Of a stretch of DNA of 64,000 nt, positions 45,212 through 56,791 are shown piece by piece. Position numbers and translations under genes: made by a program. Position 1 is the first letter of the stretch; every line of letters starts with the position of its first letter. Location: the NCBI RefSeq assembly GCF_036320965.1, contig NC_092238.1, forward strand, positions 18,569,194 through 18,633,193, written 5' to 3'. The stretch is from Panulirus ornatus (Eukaryota > Arthropoda > Malacostraca > Decapoda > Palinuridae). The notes below the pieces were generated by a model. It did not search any database, had not been told where the DNA came from, and worked only from the letters and a program-made list of their open reading frames with translations.

Positions 45212-46350
45212 TATCATTTTTCTTTGTTACTCTGTCCTGCGTTTGCGAGGTAGAGCAAGGAAACAGATAAAAGAAATGGCCCAACCCACCCCCATACACA
45301 TGTATATACATACACGTACACACGCAAATATACATACCCATACATGTCAATGTACACGTATATATACACACATAGACACATACATATATACACATGCACA
45401 CAATTCACACTGTCTGCCTTTATTCATTCCCATCGCCACCTTGCCACTCATGGAATACATCCCCCTCCCCCCTCATGTGTCCGAGGTATTGCTAGGAAAA
45501 GACAACAAAGGCCCCATTCGTTCACACTCAGTCTCTAGCTGTCATGTAATAATGCACCAAAACCACAGCTCCCTTTCCACATCCAGGCCCCATAGAACTT
45601 TCTATGGTTTGCCCCAGATGCTTCACATGCCCTGGTTCATTCCATTGACAGCACGTCGACCCCGGTATACCACATTGTTCCGATTCACTCTATTCCTTGA
45701 ACGCCTTTCACCCTCCTGCATGTTGAGGCCGCGATCACTCAAAATCTTTTTCACTCCATCTTTCCACCTCCAATTTGGTCTCCCACTTCTCCTCGTTCCC
45801 TCCACCTCTCACACATATAACCCCTTGGTCAATCTTTGCTCACTCACTCTCTCCATGTGACCAAACTATTTCAAAACACCCTCTTCTGTTCTCTCAATCA
45901 CACTCTTTTTATTACCACACATCTCTCTTACCCTATTATTACTTACTCGATCAAACTACCTCACTCCACATACTGTCCTCAAACATCTCATTTCCAGCAC
46001 ATCCACCCTCTTGCGCACAACTCTATCCATAGCCCACGCCTCGCAACCATACGACATTGTTGGAACCAGTATTCCTTCAAACATACCCATTTTTGCTTTC
46101 TGAGATTATGTTCTCAACTTCCACACATTCTTCAAGGCTCCCAGAATTTTCGCCCCCTCCCCCCACCCTATGATTCACTTCCGCTTCCATGGTTCCATCC
46201 GCTGCCAAATCCACTCCCAGATATCTAAAACACTTCACTTCCTCCAGTTTTTCTCCATTCAAACTTACATCCCAATTGACTTGATTCTCAACCCTACTGT
46301 ACCTAATAACCTTGCTCTTATTCACATTTACTCTCAACTTTCTTCTTTCA
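45212..46350 (-). mobile_element. RTE-type 3' part, long 3' UTR
   Basis: This minus-strand copy lies tail to tail with the previous fragment. It has a long-form 3' UTR (45220-45650), the C-terminal part ([22 protein letters not shown] at about 45780-45720) and FRYLGVDLAADGTMEAEVNHRVGG up to RKLRVNVNK (46337). The frame is broken by an extra C in a C-run near 46160 and by other changes. It ends inside the RT at 46350. Confidence 0.88.
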
Positions 46351-46789
46351 CAATGTGATATACCGGGGTTGACGTGCTGCCAATGGAATGAACCAGGGCA
46401 TGTGAAGCGTCTGGAAAGTTCTGTGGGGCCTTGATGTGGAAAGGGAGCTGTGGTTTTGGTGCATTATTACATGACACCTAGAGACTGAGTGTGAACGAAT
46501 GGGGCCTTTGTTGTCTTTCCTAGCACTACCTCGCACACATGAGGGGGGAGGTGGCGATGGGAATGAAGAAAGGCAGACAGTATGAATTATGTACATGTGT
46601 ATATATGTATATGTCTGTGTGTGTATATATATGTATACATTTGAAATGTATAGGTATGTATATTTGCGTGTGTGGACGTGTATGCATATACATGTGTATG
46701 TGGGTGGGTTGGGCCATTCTTTCGTCTGTTTCCTTGCTCTACCTCGCTAATGCAGGAGATAGCGATGAAGCAAAATAAAAAAAAAATAA
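46351..46789 (+). mobile_element. RTE-type 3' UTR fragment, long form
   Basis: It starts at the last codons (NVIYRG, stop) and contains nearly the whole long-form 3' UTR, lacking a short piece at 46411 and one near 46545, then a stem-loop variant (CTCTACCTCGCTAATGCAGG) and an A-rich tail. It separates two minus-strand pieces (45212-46350 and 46790-48133), which may once have been one element with a deletion between them. Confidence 0.85.
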
Positions 46790-48133
46790 TATCCTCTGTA
46801 CATGCTTTCACCCTCTCAATCAATACCCTGCCATATAATTTCCCAGGAATACTCAACATACTTATACATCTGTAATTTGAGCACTCACTTTTATCCCTTT
46901 TACCTTTGTACAATGGCACTATGCAAGCATTCCGCCAATCCTCAGGCACCTCACCATGAGTCATACATACATCAGATAACCTTACCAAACAGTCAACAAT
47001 ACAGTCACCCCCTTTTTTAATAAATTCTACTACAATACCATCCAAACCCGCTCCCTTGCCGGCTTTCATATTCCGCAAAGCTTTTACTACCTCTTCTCTG
47101 TTTAGCAAATCATTCTCCTTAACCATCTTACTTTGCACACCTCCTCGACCAAAAGACCCTATATATGCCACTCTATCATTAAAAACTTTCAGCAAACCTT
47201 CAAAATACTCACTCCATCTCCTTCTCACATCACCACTACTTGTTATCACCTCCCCATTAGTCCCCTTCACTAAAGTTCCCATTTGTTCCCTTGTCTTACG
47301 CACTTTATTTACCTCCTTCCAAAACATCTTTTTGTTCTCCCTGAAATTTAATTTTACTCTCTCACCCCAACTCTCATTTGCCCTCTTTTTCACCTCTTGC
47401 ACCTTTCTCTTGACTTCCTGTCTCTTTCTTTTATACATCTCCCAGTCATTTGCATTATTTCCGTGCAAAAATCGTCCAAATGCCTCTCTCTTCTCTTTCA
47501 CTAATAATCTTACTTCTTCATCCCACCACTCACTACCCTTTCTATCTGCCCACCTCCCACGCTTCTCATGCCACAAGCATCTTTTGCACAAGCCGTCACT
47601 GCTTCCCTAAATACATCCCATTCCTCCTCCACGCCCCTTACGTCCTTTCTTCTCACCTTTTTCCATTCTGTACTCAGTCTCTCCTGGTATTTCCTCACAC
47701 AAGTGTCCTTCCCTAATTCTCTTACTCTCACCACTCTTTTCACCCCAACATTCTCTCTTCTTTTCTGAAAATCTCTACTAATCTTTACCTTCGCCTCCAC
47801 AAGATAATGACCAGACATCCCTCCAGTTGCACCTGTCATCACATTAACATCCAAAAATGTCTCTTTCGTGCGCCTATTAATTAACACGTAATCCAATAAT
47901 GCTCTCTGGCCATCTCTCCTACTTACATATGTATACTTATGTATATATCTCTTTTTATACCAGGTATTCCCAATCACCAGTCCTTTTTCAGCACACAAAT
48001 CTACAAGCTTTTCACCATTTCCATTTACAACATTGAACACCCCATGTACACCAGTTATTCCCTCAACTGCCACATTACTCACCTTTGCATTTTAGTCACC
48101 CATCACTATAACCCGGTCTCGTGCATCAAAACT
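46790..48133 (-). mobile_element. RTE-type copy, endonuclease-linker-RT start, lacking 3' end
   Basis: The minus-strand reading is open from 47591 to 46795 (GSEWWDEEVRLLVKEKREAF, WSEYFEGLLKVFNDRVAYIG, KGAGLDGIVVEFIKKGGD, IPGKLYGRVLIERVKACTED) and from 48082 to 47510 (VDLCAEKGLVIGNTWYKKR, GGMSGHYLVEAK). It ends outward at the FDARDRV codons (48133). The catalytic-type SDH reads SGH here. The RT core and 3' UTR are missing from this piece. Confidence 0.88.
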
Positions 48134-49484
48134 TCCCATGCATTCCTCACGTGTCGTAGAAGGCGACTAAAGGGGACGGGAGCAGTGGGCTAGAAACCCT
48201 CCCCTCCTTGTATTTTAACTTTCTAAACGGGGAAACAGAAGAAGGAGTCATGCGGGGAGTGCTCATCCTCCTCGAAGGCTCAGACTGGGCTGTCTAAATG
48301 TGTGTGGATGTAACCAAGACGAGAAAAAAAGGAGAGATAGGTAGTATGTTTGAGGAAAGGAGCCTGGATGTTTTGGCTCTGAGTGAAATGAAGCTCAAGG
48401 GTAAAGGGATGAGTGGTTTGGGAATGTCTTGGGAGTAAAGTCAGGGGTTAGTGAGAGGATAAGAGCAAGGGAAGGAGTAGCTTTACTCCTGAAACAGGAG
48501 TGGTGGGAGTATGTGATAGAGTGTAAGAAAGTAAACTCTAGATTGATATGGGTAAAACTGAAAGTGAATGGAGAGAGATGGGTGGTTATTGGTGCATATA
48601 CACCTGGTCATGAGAAGGAAGATCATGAGAGGCAAGTGTTTTGGGAGCAGCTGAGTGAGTTTGTTAGTAGTTTTGATGCACGAGACCGAGTTATAGTGAT
48701 GGGTGACTGGAATGGAACGGTGAGTAATGTGGCAGTTGAGGGAATAATTGGTGTACATGGGATGTTCAGTGTTGTAAATGGAAATGGTGAAGAGCTTGTA
48801 GATTTATGTGCTGAAAAAGGACTGGTGATTGGGAATAACTGGTATGTAAGTAGGAGAGATGGCTAGAGAGTATTATTGGATTACGTGTTAATTGATAGGC
48901 GTGCGAAAGAGAGACTTTTGAATGTTAATGTGCTGAGAGGTGCAACTGGAGGGATGTCTGATCATTATCTTGTGGAGGCGAAGATGAAGATTTGTAGAGG
49001 TTTTCAGAAAAGAAGAGAGAATGTTGTGGTGAAGAGGGTGGTGAGAGTAAGTGAGCTTGGGAAGGAGACATGAGTGAGGAAGTACCAGGAGAGACTGAGT
49101 ACAGAATGGAAAGAGGTGAGAACAAAGGACATAAGGGGAGTGGGGGAGGAATGAGATGCTTGTGGCATGAGAAGCGTGGAAGGTAGGCAGATTAGAAAGG
49201 GTAGTGAGGGGTGGGATGAAGAAGTAAGATTATTAGTGAAAGAGAAGAGACAGGCATTTGAACGATTTTTGCAGGGAAATAATGCAAATGACTGGGAGAT
49301 GTATAAAAGAAGGAGGCAGGAGGTCAAGAGAAAGGTGCAAGAGGCAAAAAAGAGGGCAAATGAGAGTTGGGGTGAGAGAGTCTCATTAAATTTTATGGAG
49401 AATAAAAAGATGTTTTGGAAGGAGGTAAATAAAGTGCATAAGACAAGGGAACAAATGAGAACATCAGTGTACAGTGTAAATGAT
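48134..49484 (+). mobile_element. RTE-type 5' half, 3'-truncated
   Basis: It contains the 5' UTR from CCCATGCATTCCTCACGTG, then the endonuclease (48429-48866: VIVMGDWNGTVSN, CAEKGLVIGNNW; 48876-49073: LDYVLIDRRAKERLLNV, MSDHYLVEAKMK) and linker (49167-49480). It ends at NKVHKTREQMRTSV where host intron begins. There is no RT, 3' UTR or tail. Normal target-primed insertion loses 5' ends, so a missing 3' end implies a later deletion or rearrangement. The break lies about 220 bp before TSC2 exon B. Confidence 0.9.
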
Positions 49485-49707
49485 ATATACGTTTCCTACG
49501 AATTAATTTTGCAACAACTAAGGTACCCAACATCATACTCACAGTCTGAAAAGGATAGAACACTAACACTAAGAAAAAGAAAGACTTAGAGGTCAGTGGT
49601 CATAGGGTTTGCACAGAATATTTGAAGAAATTTTTCTCTTGTTAGATATTCCTGTCAATGATTGATTTAATGTTATTGACATGTTTGAATTTTATTGCAC
49701 TTTACAG
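49485..49707 (+). other. TSC2: Unique intron end and splice acceptor before TSC2 exon B
   Basis: The non-repeat sequence starts at ATATATACGTTTCC and ends with the acceptor ATTGCACTTTACAG at 49707. A pyrimidine-rich stretch is weak, but T-rich sequence is present in the last 50 bases. Confidence 0.7.
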
Positions 49708-49859
49708 TTGCCCTAGAGGAGGGACATGAGAAACAGACTATTGTCGCAGTGCTGAAAGATATATTGGATGTGATTGAACAACTTATTGACTTACAACAGT
49801 TTGGGGGGTCATCTGACAAGTTTTTCTCCCTCATTGACCAGTATTCAAACCTGCGGCCA
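49708..49859 (+). CDS. TSC2: Tuberin (TSC2), internal exon B
   Basis: This exon of 152 nt, with the one base carried from exon A, gives exactly 51 codons from VALEEGHEKQTIVAVLKDIL through IEQLIDLQQFGGSSDKFFSL to QYSNLRP. In human tuberin the matching part reads ELRTIVHDLLTTVEELCDQ, then F.GSQERYFELVERCADQRP: TIV, the VE.L helix, F.GS..K/RFF.L and the final RP fall in the same order and spacing. The acceptor is TTTACAG and the donor GTAAGT at 49860. It leaves in phase 0. It forms part of the N-terminal helical-repeat region that in the known complex contacts hamartin; which residues do so here is not visible. Confidence 0.92.
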
Positions 49860-49996
49860 GTAAGTAAAGTGGAATAGAAATTGGAATGTAGCACAAGTTA
49901 TCTCTTACTTTATGTAAGTGATTATTTTGAGAGTTATATTTTGTGATAAATTCAAGCCAGTCTTAATTTTATGAGCTGACCATGTCTTTTCTATAG
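49860..49996 (+). other. TSC2: TSC2 intron, 137 bp
   Basis: Canonical GTAAGT donor and TTTTCTATAG acceptor. It is free of repeats and very short compared with the introns on either side. Confidence 0.9.
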
Positions 49997-50169
49997 GAAT
50001 CTTCAGTTCTCCGTTTGCTTGACCATCTGGCCCAAGGAGCAGATCCTCTCCGTCCCCATTGGTTGGCCAACCTGGGTACCCTTCTCAACCAGTATTACCG
50101 CCATGACCATAGACCTAATGTTAGGACTAAAGCATTAGCAATACTTGCTGATGTTTACAACAATAATAG
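49997..50169 (+). CDS. TSC2: Tuberin (TSC2), internal exon C
   Basis: This exon of 173 nt encodes 57 codons plus two bases: ESSVLRLLDHLAQGADPLRP, HWLANLGTLLNQYYRHDHRP, NVRTKALAILADVYNNN. Joined to exon B it recreates RPESS, which is also found in human tuberin (RPESSLLNLISYRAQS), and then W..NL..L...Y/FR......VR.K.L..L, matching [29 protein letters not shown] in spacing. The donor is GTTATG at 50170, weaker than the other two; reading through it meets a stop after six codons (AGG TTA TGT ATA CTC ATT TAG). The next exon should begin in phase 2 with the last base of the arginine codon; it is not in the window. Confidence 0.92.
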
Positions 50170-50364
50170 GTTATGTATACTCATTTAGTGTTTTTTGGTA
50201 TGCTCATATGTAACAGTTTTATGTTCTTTCTGCAACTGTGAGTCATTCTTTTGATTACTGGATGATTGAGTTCTGGAAAACAAAAGAATTAAAGTGAACA
50301 AATTGAGATGCATGTAATGCTCAGAAGTTGAGGTGCATGTGGAAACCTTGATATCATAAATGTT

Positions 50365-50632
50365 ATAAATAACAGCAATGCTGTTTCCTGTGGGGCGGGG
50401 TAGCACCAGGAATGGATAAAGGCAAGGAAGTGTGAATTTGTACATGTGTAAATATGTATATGTCTGTGTATGTGTATGTATATGCTGATATGTTTATGTA
50501 TGTTTATGTGTATGTGTGTGTATAGGCGTTTATGTATATTTATTTGTACGAGTGGATGGGCCATTCTTTGTCTGTTTCCTGGCACTACCTTGCTGATGCG
50601 GGAAATGGTGATCAAGTATAATGAAATAGAAA
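50365..50632 (+). mobile_element. RTE-type 3' UTR fragment, old subtype
   Basis: It starts with GCTGTTTCCTGTGGGGCGGG and a GGAATGGATAAAGGCAAGGA block also found at about 24590, followed by TATGTATATGTCTGTG, GGGCCATTC and a terminal motif variant (GGCACTACCTTGCTGATGCG, GAAATGGTGATCAAG). No coding part is present. It lies in the intron after exon C. Confidence 0.75.
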
Positions 50633-50699
50633 TATGTCAGTACTGGAGTTTTGGCCTTGATAAAGGGTTTTTGGATGATGCATAATTGTGGAAAATGGC

Positions 50700-51305
50700 A
50701 TTTGTATGGTTGCGAGGCGTGGGCTATGGATAGAGTGGTGCGTAGGAGGATGGATGTGCTTGAAATGAGATGTTTGAGGACAATGTGTGGTGTGAGGTGG
50801 TTTGATCCGAGTAAGTAACGTAAGGGTAAGAGAGATGTGTGGAAATAAAAAGAGCGTGGTTGAGAGAGCAGAAGAGGGTGTTTTTGAAATGGTTTGGGCA
50901 CATGGAGAGAATGAGTGAGGAAAGATTGACCAAGAGGATATATGTGTCAGAGGTGGAGGGAACTAGGAGAAGAGGGAGACCAAATTGGAGGTGGAAAGAT
51001 GGAGTGAAAAAGATTTTGTGTGATCGGGGCCTGAACATGCAGGAGGGTGAAAGAAGGGCAAGGAATAGAGTGAATTGGAGCGATGTGGTATACCGGGGTT
51101 GACGTGCTGTCAGTGGATTGAATCAGGGCATGTCAAGCGTCTGGGGTAAACCATGGAAAGCTGTGTAGGTATGTATATTTGCGTGTGTGGACGTATGTAT
51201 ATACATGTGTATGGGGGTGGGTCGGGCCATTTCTTTCGTCTGTTTCCTTGCGCTACCTCGCAAACGCGGGAGACAGCGACAATGCAAAAAAAAAAAAAAA
51301 AAAAA
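50700..51305 (+). mobile_element. RTE-type retrotransposon, young 3' fragment
   Basis: It starts at LYGCEAWAMDRVVRRRMDV, close to the start points of the fragments at 20090 and 44636. One-base gains near 50807 and 50883 shift the frame. It ends with RRRGRPNWRWKDGVKKILCDRG, a stop at 51102, the short 3' UTR, the stem-loop and an A-tract to 51305. Confidence 0.9.
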
Positions 51306-52129
51306 GGAAATATATAAAGTTAGACACCAATTTACACGAGGGTTCCATTCCTGAAAAAATTTCCTCTTGAAAGTTCATGAATTGAAATGCATTTTACCAC
51401 AGACTTCCATTTAGATAGCTTCGTTCCTAAGAATTTGAAAATCCCCGAAACATCTAACAGTGTTACAAACATTGTTTTTAATGACAATTTATGGTGTTCT
51501 CATTGAGCAGTGATTATAAGCCAATGATAAACATAATGTGAGATATGTGCTATACAGTACAGTTATACTGTAATTTTATACTTACAAGAAACCTGAGTGT
51601 TTGAGACCTAGGGTGATGGTGTGGCTGGAGGGTGGTGTGTGGAGTTACTGGGAGGTAAGAGTTGGGGCGGGAGTAATATCTACTCCAACAGCATTATTAT
51701 TGTCATCATCTGTTGTAGAGGTAAGAGAGTCAGTATGACCATTGGGAGTAGGAGTCAGGAATTTTGTTATCACTTTGAGATGAGGCAACAGGAAGGGAAG
51801 AGTCAGCATGCTTCTTGTCACATGGAAGTGAGGCAACAGGAGGAAGAGACTCAACATGCATCTTGACTGTTGATGGGACATGAAGGGGATCGCATGACTT
51901 TTGCAACTATGGCTTGCTGAAGAAGGAGGTCATGGTCATATCTTTAGAACAGATTTGTTTCTGTATGTCAGTTTTTCTCTATAAGGCAAGGGTACTTTCA
52001 GTGGAATGTTCAAGCTTAAGTCTTCTGTCACAATTAGGGTAATTTTTAGTGAGTTTATGCACAGCTTATTAAGCAAAGAGAAAGAATCAGAGAGTAGGCC
52101 TGATTTGCCCACATTTGTTCTCTAGCTCT
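51306..52129. other. Intron sequence, possibly an eroded DNA transposon remnant
   Basis: The start (CACGAGGGTTCCATTCCTGA, then TTGAAAATCCCCGAAACAT) loosely resembles the non-coding ends of some invertebrate Tc1/pogo-type elements; this is recollection without support from inverted repeats that I could find. A 48-bp imperfect tandem repeat (TGAGGCAACAGG...) begins at 51781 and 51829. No gene is seen. Confidence 0.3.
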
Positions 52130-52545
52130 GATATATAATCCACCAAAACATGAGGCCCCTATCCACACCTAAGCCCCACAGACATTTCTTTGGTTTCCTT
52201 TGACCATTTAATATACCCTTGTTCACTCGGTTGACAACAACTTGCCCGTCTACCATTTCCCTCCATTTCACTTTATCCTATGCACAAGTTATACCTTTCT
52301 GCATGTTTAGGCCTCAAGCCCTAAAAACTTTTTTCATTCCATCCTTCCATCTCTGGTTTGATCTCCCACTTCTCCATGTCCCCTTTCCCTTTGACATGTA
52401 TACAGACATCGCTGGCCATCCATGGTTTTGTGTATACATGTTTACCAACCATGATATCAAATTCTGAGAATCCATAGTTCCCAAAATAGCACCAAAAAGT
52501 TTTATCCTTGCACTGGGCAAGTGTCATATAGCCACAAGCTCCTTG
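52130..52545 (-). mobile_element. Ancient RTE-type 3' fragment
   Basis: Minus-strand reading gives RSGRSNQRWKDGMKKVFRA (compare [19 protein letters not shown]), GLNMQKG-like sequence and KVKWREMVDGQVV, then a decayed 3' UTR block towards 52130. It is heavily eroded. The outer part (52430-52545) is of uncertain origin, and 52546-52749 is unique intron with nothing recognisable. Confidence 0.6.
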
Positions 52546-52749
52546 TGGCTTAGCCTAGCAGACCACCATTAAAGGAGAGAGGCAGGAGGTGCGTTAAATC
52601 TAGGCAGTGTTGCTTGAGCAAGTGTTGAGTCTTATTTGGAATTTCTAGCTGCTTCTTTGTAGGAGTATGAAAGTGCAGCATCAGTTGATATAGTGCATTC
52701 ATATTATAACCTCACAGTAAATCTTTTGCATCATTTCTTTTTTATTTAT

Positions 52750-55700
52750 TTATTATTATATTTGCCTTGTCGCTGTTTCCCGCGTTAGCGAGGTAGCGCA
52801 AGGAAACAGACAAAAGAATGATCCAACCCACCCACATACACATGTATATACATACACGTCGACACACGCAAACATACATACCTATACATCTCAACGTATA
52901 CATGTATATGCACACACAGACATATACATTTATGCACATGTACATAATTCATACTGTCTGCCTTTATTCATTCCCATCACCACCTCGCCACACACAAAAT
53001 GATATCCCCCTCCCCCCTCATGTGTGTGAGGTAGCACTAGGAAAAGACAACAAAGGCCACATTCGTTCACACTCAGTCTCTAGCTGTCATGTAATAATGC
53101 GCAGAAACTACAGCTCCCTTTCCACATCCAAGCCCCACAGAACTTTCCATGGTTTACCCCAGAAGCATCACATGCCCTGGTTCAATCCATTGACAACGCA
53201 TCAACCCCGGTATACCACATCGTTCCCATTCACTCTGTTCCTTGCACGCCTTTCACTCTCCTGCATGTTCAGGCCCCGATCACTCAAAATCTTTTTCACT
53301 CCATCTTTCCACCTCCAATTTGGTCTCCCACTTCTCGTTCCCTCCACCTCTGACACATATATCCTCTTGGTCAATCTTTCCTCACTCATTCTCTCCATGT
53401 GACCAAACTATTTCAAAACACCCTCTTCTGCTCTCTCAACCACACTGATTTTATTACCACACATCTCTCTTACCCTATTATTACTTACTCGATCAAACCA
53501 CCTCACACCACATATTGTCCTCAAACATCTCATTTTCAGCACATCCACCCTCCTGCGCACAACTCTATCCATAGCCCACGCCTCGCAACCATATAACATT
53601 GTTGGAACCACTATTCCTTCAAACATACCCATTTTTGCTTTCTGAAATAATGTTCTCGACTTCCACACATTCTTCAACGCTCCCAGAACTTTCTCCCCCT
53701 CCCCCACCCTATGATTCACTTCCGCTTCCGTGGTTCCATCTGCTACCAAATCTACTCCTAGATATCTAAAACACTTCACTTCCTCCAGTTTTTCTCCATT
53801 CACACTTACCTCCCAATTGACTTGTCCCTCAACCCTACTGTACCTGATAACCTTACTCTTATTCACATTTACTCTCAGCTTTCTTCTTTCACACACTTTA
53901 CCAAACTCAGTCATCAGCTTCTGCAGTTTCTTACACGAATCAGCCACCAGCGCTGTATCATCATTGAACAACAACTGACTCACTTCCCAAACTCTCTCAA
54001 CCACAACAGACTGCATATTTGCCCCTCTTTCCAAAACTCTTGCATTCACCTCCCTAACAACCCCATCCATAAACAAATTAAACAACCATGGAGACATCAC
54101 ACACCCGTGCCGCAAACCTACATTTACTGAGAACCAATCACTTTCCTCTCTTCCTACATGTACACGTGCCTTACATCCTCGATAAAAACTTTTCACTGCT
54201 TCTAACAACTTGCCTCCCACACCATATATTCTTAATACCTTCCATAGAGCATCTCTATCAACTCTATCATATGCCTTCTCCAGATCCATAAATGCTACTT
54301 ACAAATCCATTTACCTTTCTAAGTATTTCTCACATACATTATTCAAAGCAAACACCTGATTCAGACATCCTCTACCACTTCTGAAACCACACTGCTCTTC
54401 CCCAATCTGATGCTCTGTCCATGCCTTCACCCTCTCAATCAATACCCTCCCATATAATTTCCCAGGAATACTCAAGAAACTTATACCTCTGTAATTTGAG
54501 CACTCACTTATTCCCTTTGCCTTTGTACAGTGGCACTATGCATGCATTCCGCCAATCCTCAGGCACCTCACCATGAGTCATACATACATTAAATAACCTT
54601 ACTAACCAGTCAACAATACAGTCACCCCCTTTTTTAATAAATTCCACTGCAATACCATCCAAACCCGCTGCTTTGTCGGCTTTCATCTTCCTTAAAGCTT
54701 TTACTACCTCTTCTCTGTTTATCAAATCATTTTTCTTAACCCTCTCACTTTGCACACCACCTCGACCAAAGCACCCTATATCTGCCACTCTATCATCAAA
54801 CACATTCAACAAACCTTCAAAATACTCATATCCATCTTCTCACATCACCACTGCTTGTTATCACCTCCCCATTTGCCCCCTTCACTGAAGTTCCCATTTG
54901 TTCCCTTGTCTTATGCACTTTATTTACCTCCTTAAACTTCTTTTTATTCTCCCTAAAATTTAATGATACTCTCTCACCCCAACTCTCATTTGCCCTCTTT
55001 TTCACCTCTTGCACCTTTCTCTTGACCTTCTGCCTCTTTCTTTTATACATCTCCCAGCCATTCGCATTATTTCCGTTCAAAAATTATCCAAATGTTTCTC
55101 TTTTCTCTTTCACTAATAATCTTACTTCTTCATCCCACCACTCACTACACTTTCTAATCTACCCACTTCCCACACTTCTCATGCCACAAGCATCTTTTGC
55201 GCAAGCCACACTGCTTCCCTAAATACATCCCATTCCTCCCCCACTCCCCTAACATTCTTTGTTCTCACCTTTTTCCATTCTGTACTCAGTCTCTCCTTGT
55301 ACTTCCTCACACAAGTCTCCTTCCCAAGCTCACTTACTCTCACCACTTTTTTCACCCCAACATTCTCTCTTGTTTTCTGAAAACCTCCGCAAATCTTCAC
55401 CTTCGCCTCCACAAGATAATGATCAGACATCCCTCCAGTTGCATCTCTCAGCACATTAACATCCAAAAGTCTTTCTTTTGCACGCCTATCAATCAACACG
55501 TAATCCAATTACGCTCTCTGGCCATCTCTCCTACTTACATACGTATATACTTATGTATATCCCTCTTTTTAAACCAGGTATTCCCAATCACCAGTCCTTT
55601 TTCAGGACACAAATCTTCAAGCTCTTCACCATTTCCATTTAGCACATTAACATCCAAAAGTCTTTCTTTTGCGCGCCTATCAATCAACACGTAATCCAAT

Positions 55701-56487
55701 TATGCTCTCTGGCCATCTCTCCTACTTACATACGTATATACTTATGTATATCCCTCTTTTTAAACCAGGTATTCCCAATCACCATTCCTTTTTCAGGACA
55801 CAAATCTTCAAGCTCTTCACCATTTCCATTTACAACACTGAACACCCTATGTACCCCAATTATTCCCTCAACTGGCACATTACTCACCTTTGCATTCAAA
55901 TCACCTGTCACTATAACCTGGTCTCATGCATCAAAACTATTAACACACTCACTCAGCTGCTCCCAAAACACTTGTCTCTCATGATCTCTTTTCTCATGCC
56001 CAGGTGTATATGCACCAATAATCACCCATATCTCTCCATCCACTTTCAGTTTTACCCATATCAATCTAGAGTTTACTTTCTTACACTCTATCACATACTC
56101 CCACCACCCCTGTTTTAGGAGTAGTGCTACTCCTTCCCTTGCTCTTGTCCTCTCACTAACCCCTGACTTTACTCCCAAGATATTCCCAAACCACTCTTCC
56201 CCTCTACCCTTGAGGTTTGTTTCACTCAGAGCCAAAACATCCAGGTTTCTTTCCTCAAACATACTACCTATTTTCTCTTATCTTGGTTACATCCACACAC
56301 ATTTAGACACCCCAATATGAGCCTTTGAGGAGGATGAGCACTCCCCACGTGACTCCTTCTGTTTCCCCTTTTAGAATGTTAATATTCAAGGAGGGGAGGG
56401 TTTCCAGCCCTCCGCTCCCGTCCGCTTTAGTCGCCTTCTACGACACGTCAGGAATGCGTGGGAAATATTCTTTCTCCCCTATACCCA
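52750..56487 (-). mobile_element. RTE-type retrotransposon, full-length decayed copy, long 3' UTR
   Basis: From the tail complement at about 52745 it runs through the long-form 3' UTR (52765-53205), the C-terminus and RT (54289-53408 open: FMDLEKAYDRVDRDALW, RHGCVMSPW, LLFNDDTALVADS), the pre-RT and linker (54812-54504, 55080-54826) and the endonuclease (55508-55179, 55911-55726, 56262-55924). It ends in a 5' UTR at CCCAGGGATATAT (56487). FADD reads FNDD. A 191-bp tandem duplication lies in the endonuclease region. No functional protein is possible. Confidence 0.92.
55450..55831 (-). repeat. 191-bp tandem duplication in the endonuclease region
   Basis: AGCACATTAACATCCAAAAG at 55450 recurs at 55641, and CTCTTCACCATTTCCATTT ends both units (55640 and 55831). 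The units differ at only a few bases. The duplication repeats the segment between GNGEEL and NVLR and would destroy the endonuclease. Confidence 0.9.
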
Positions 56488-56738
56488 GGGATATATATAT
56501 ATTTTTTTCTTTCTTTCATACTATTCGCCATTTCCCGCATTAGCGAGGTAGCGTTGAGAACAGAGGACTGGGCCCTTGAGGGAATATCCTCACCTGGGCC
56601 CCTTCTCTGTTCCCTCTTTTGGAAAATTAAAAAAAAAAGTGAGAGGGGAGGATTTCCAGCCCCCCGCTCCCTCCCCTTTTAGTCGCCTTCTACGACACGC
56701 AGGGAATACGTGGGAAGTATTCTTTCTCCCCTATCCCC

Positions 56739-56756
<18 letters not shown>
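56488..56756 (-). mobile_element. RTE-derived mini-element (candidate non-autonomous parasite), copy 2
   Basis: Minus-strand order: ATCCCTGGGGATAGGGGAG terminus, GTCGTAGAAGGCGACTAAAA, GGGGGGCTGGAAATCCTCCC, a T-run, AATTTTCCAAAAGAGGGAAC, private segment GGCCCAGGTGAGGATATTCC and GGGCCCAGTCCTCTGTTCTC, then ACGCTACCTCGCTAATGCGG and an A-rich tail. Both ends match RTE ends; the middle does not. It shares all of this with 30712-30950. It has no ORF. It lies between two RTE copies, abutting an AT microsatellite at its 5' end. Confidence 0.8.
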
Positions 56757-56769
<13 letters not shown>

Positions 56770-56791
<22 letters not shown>

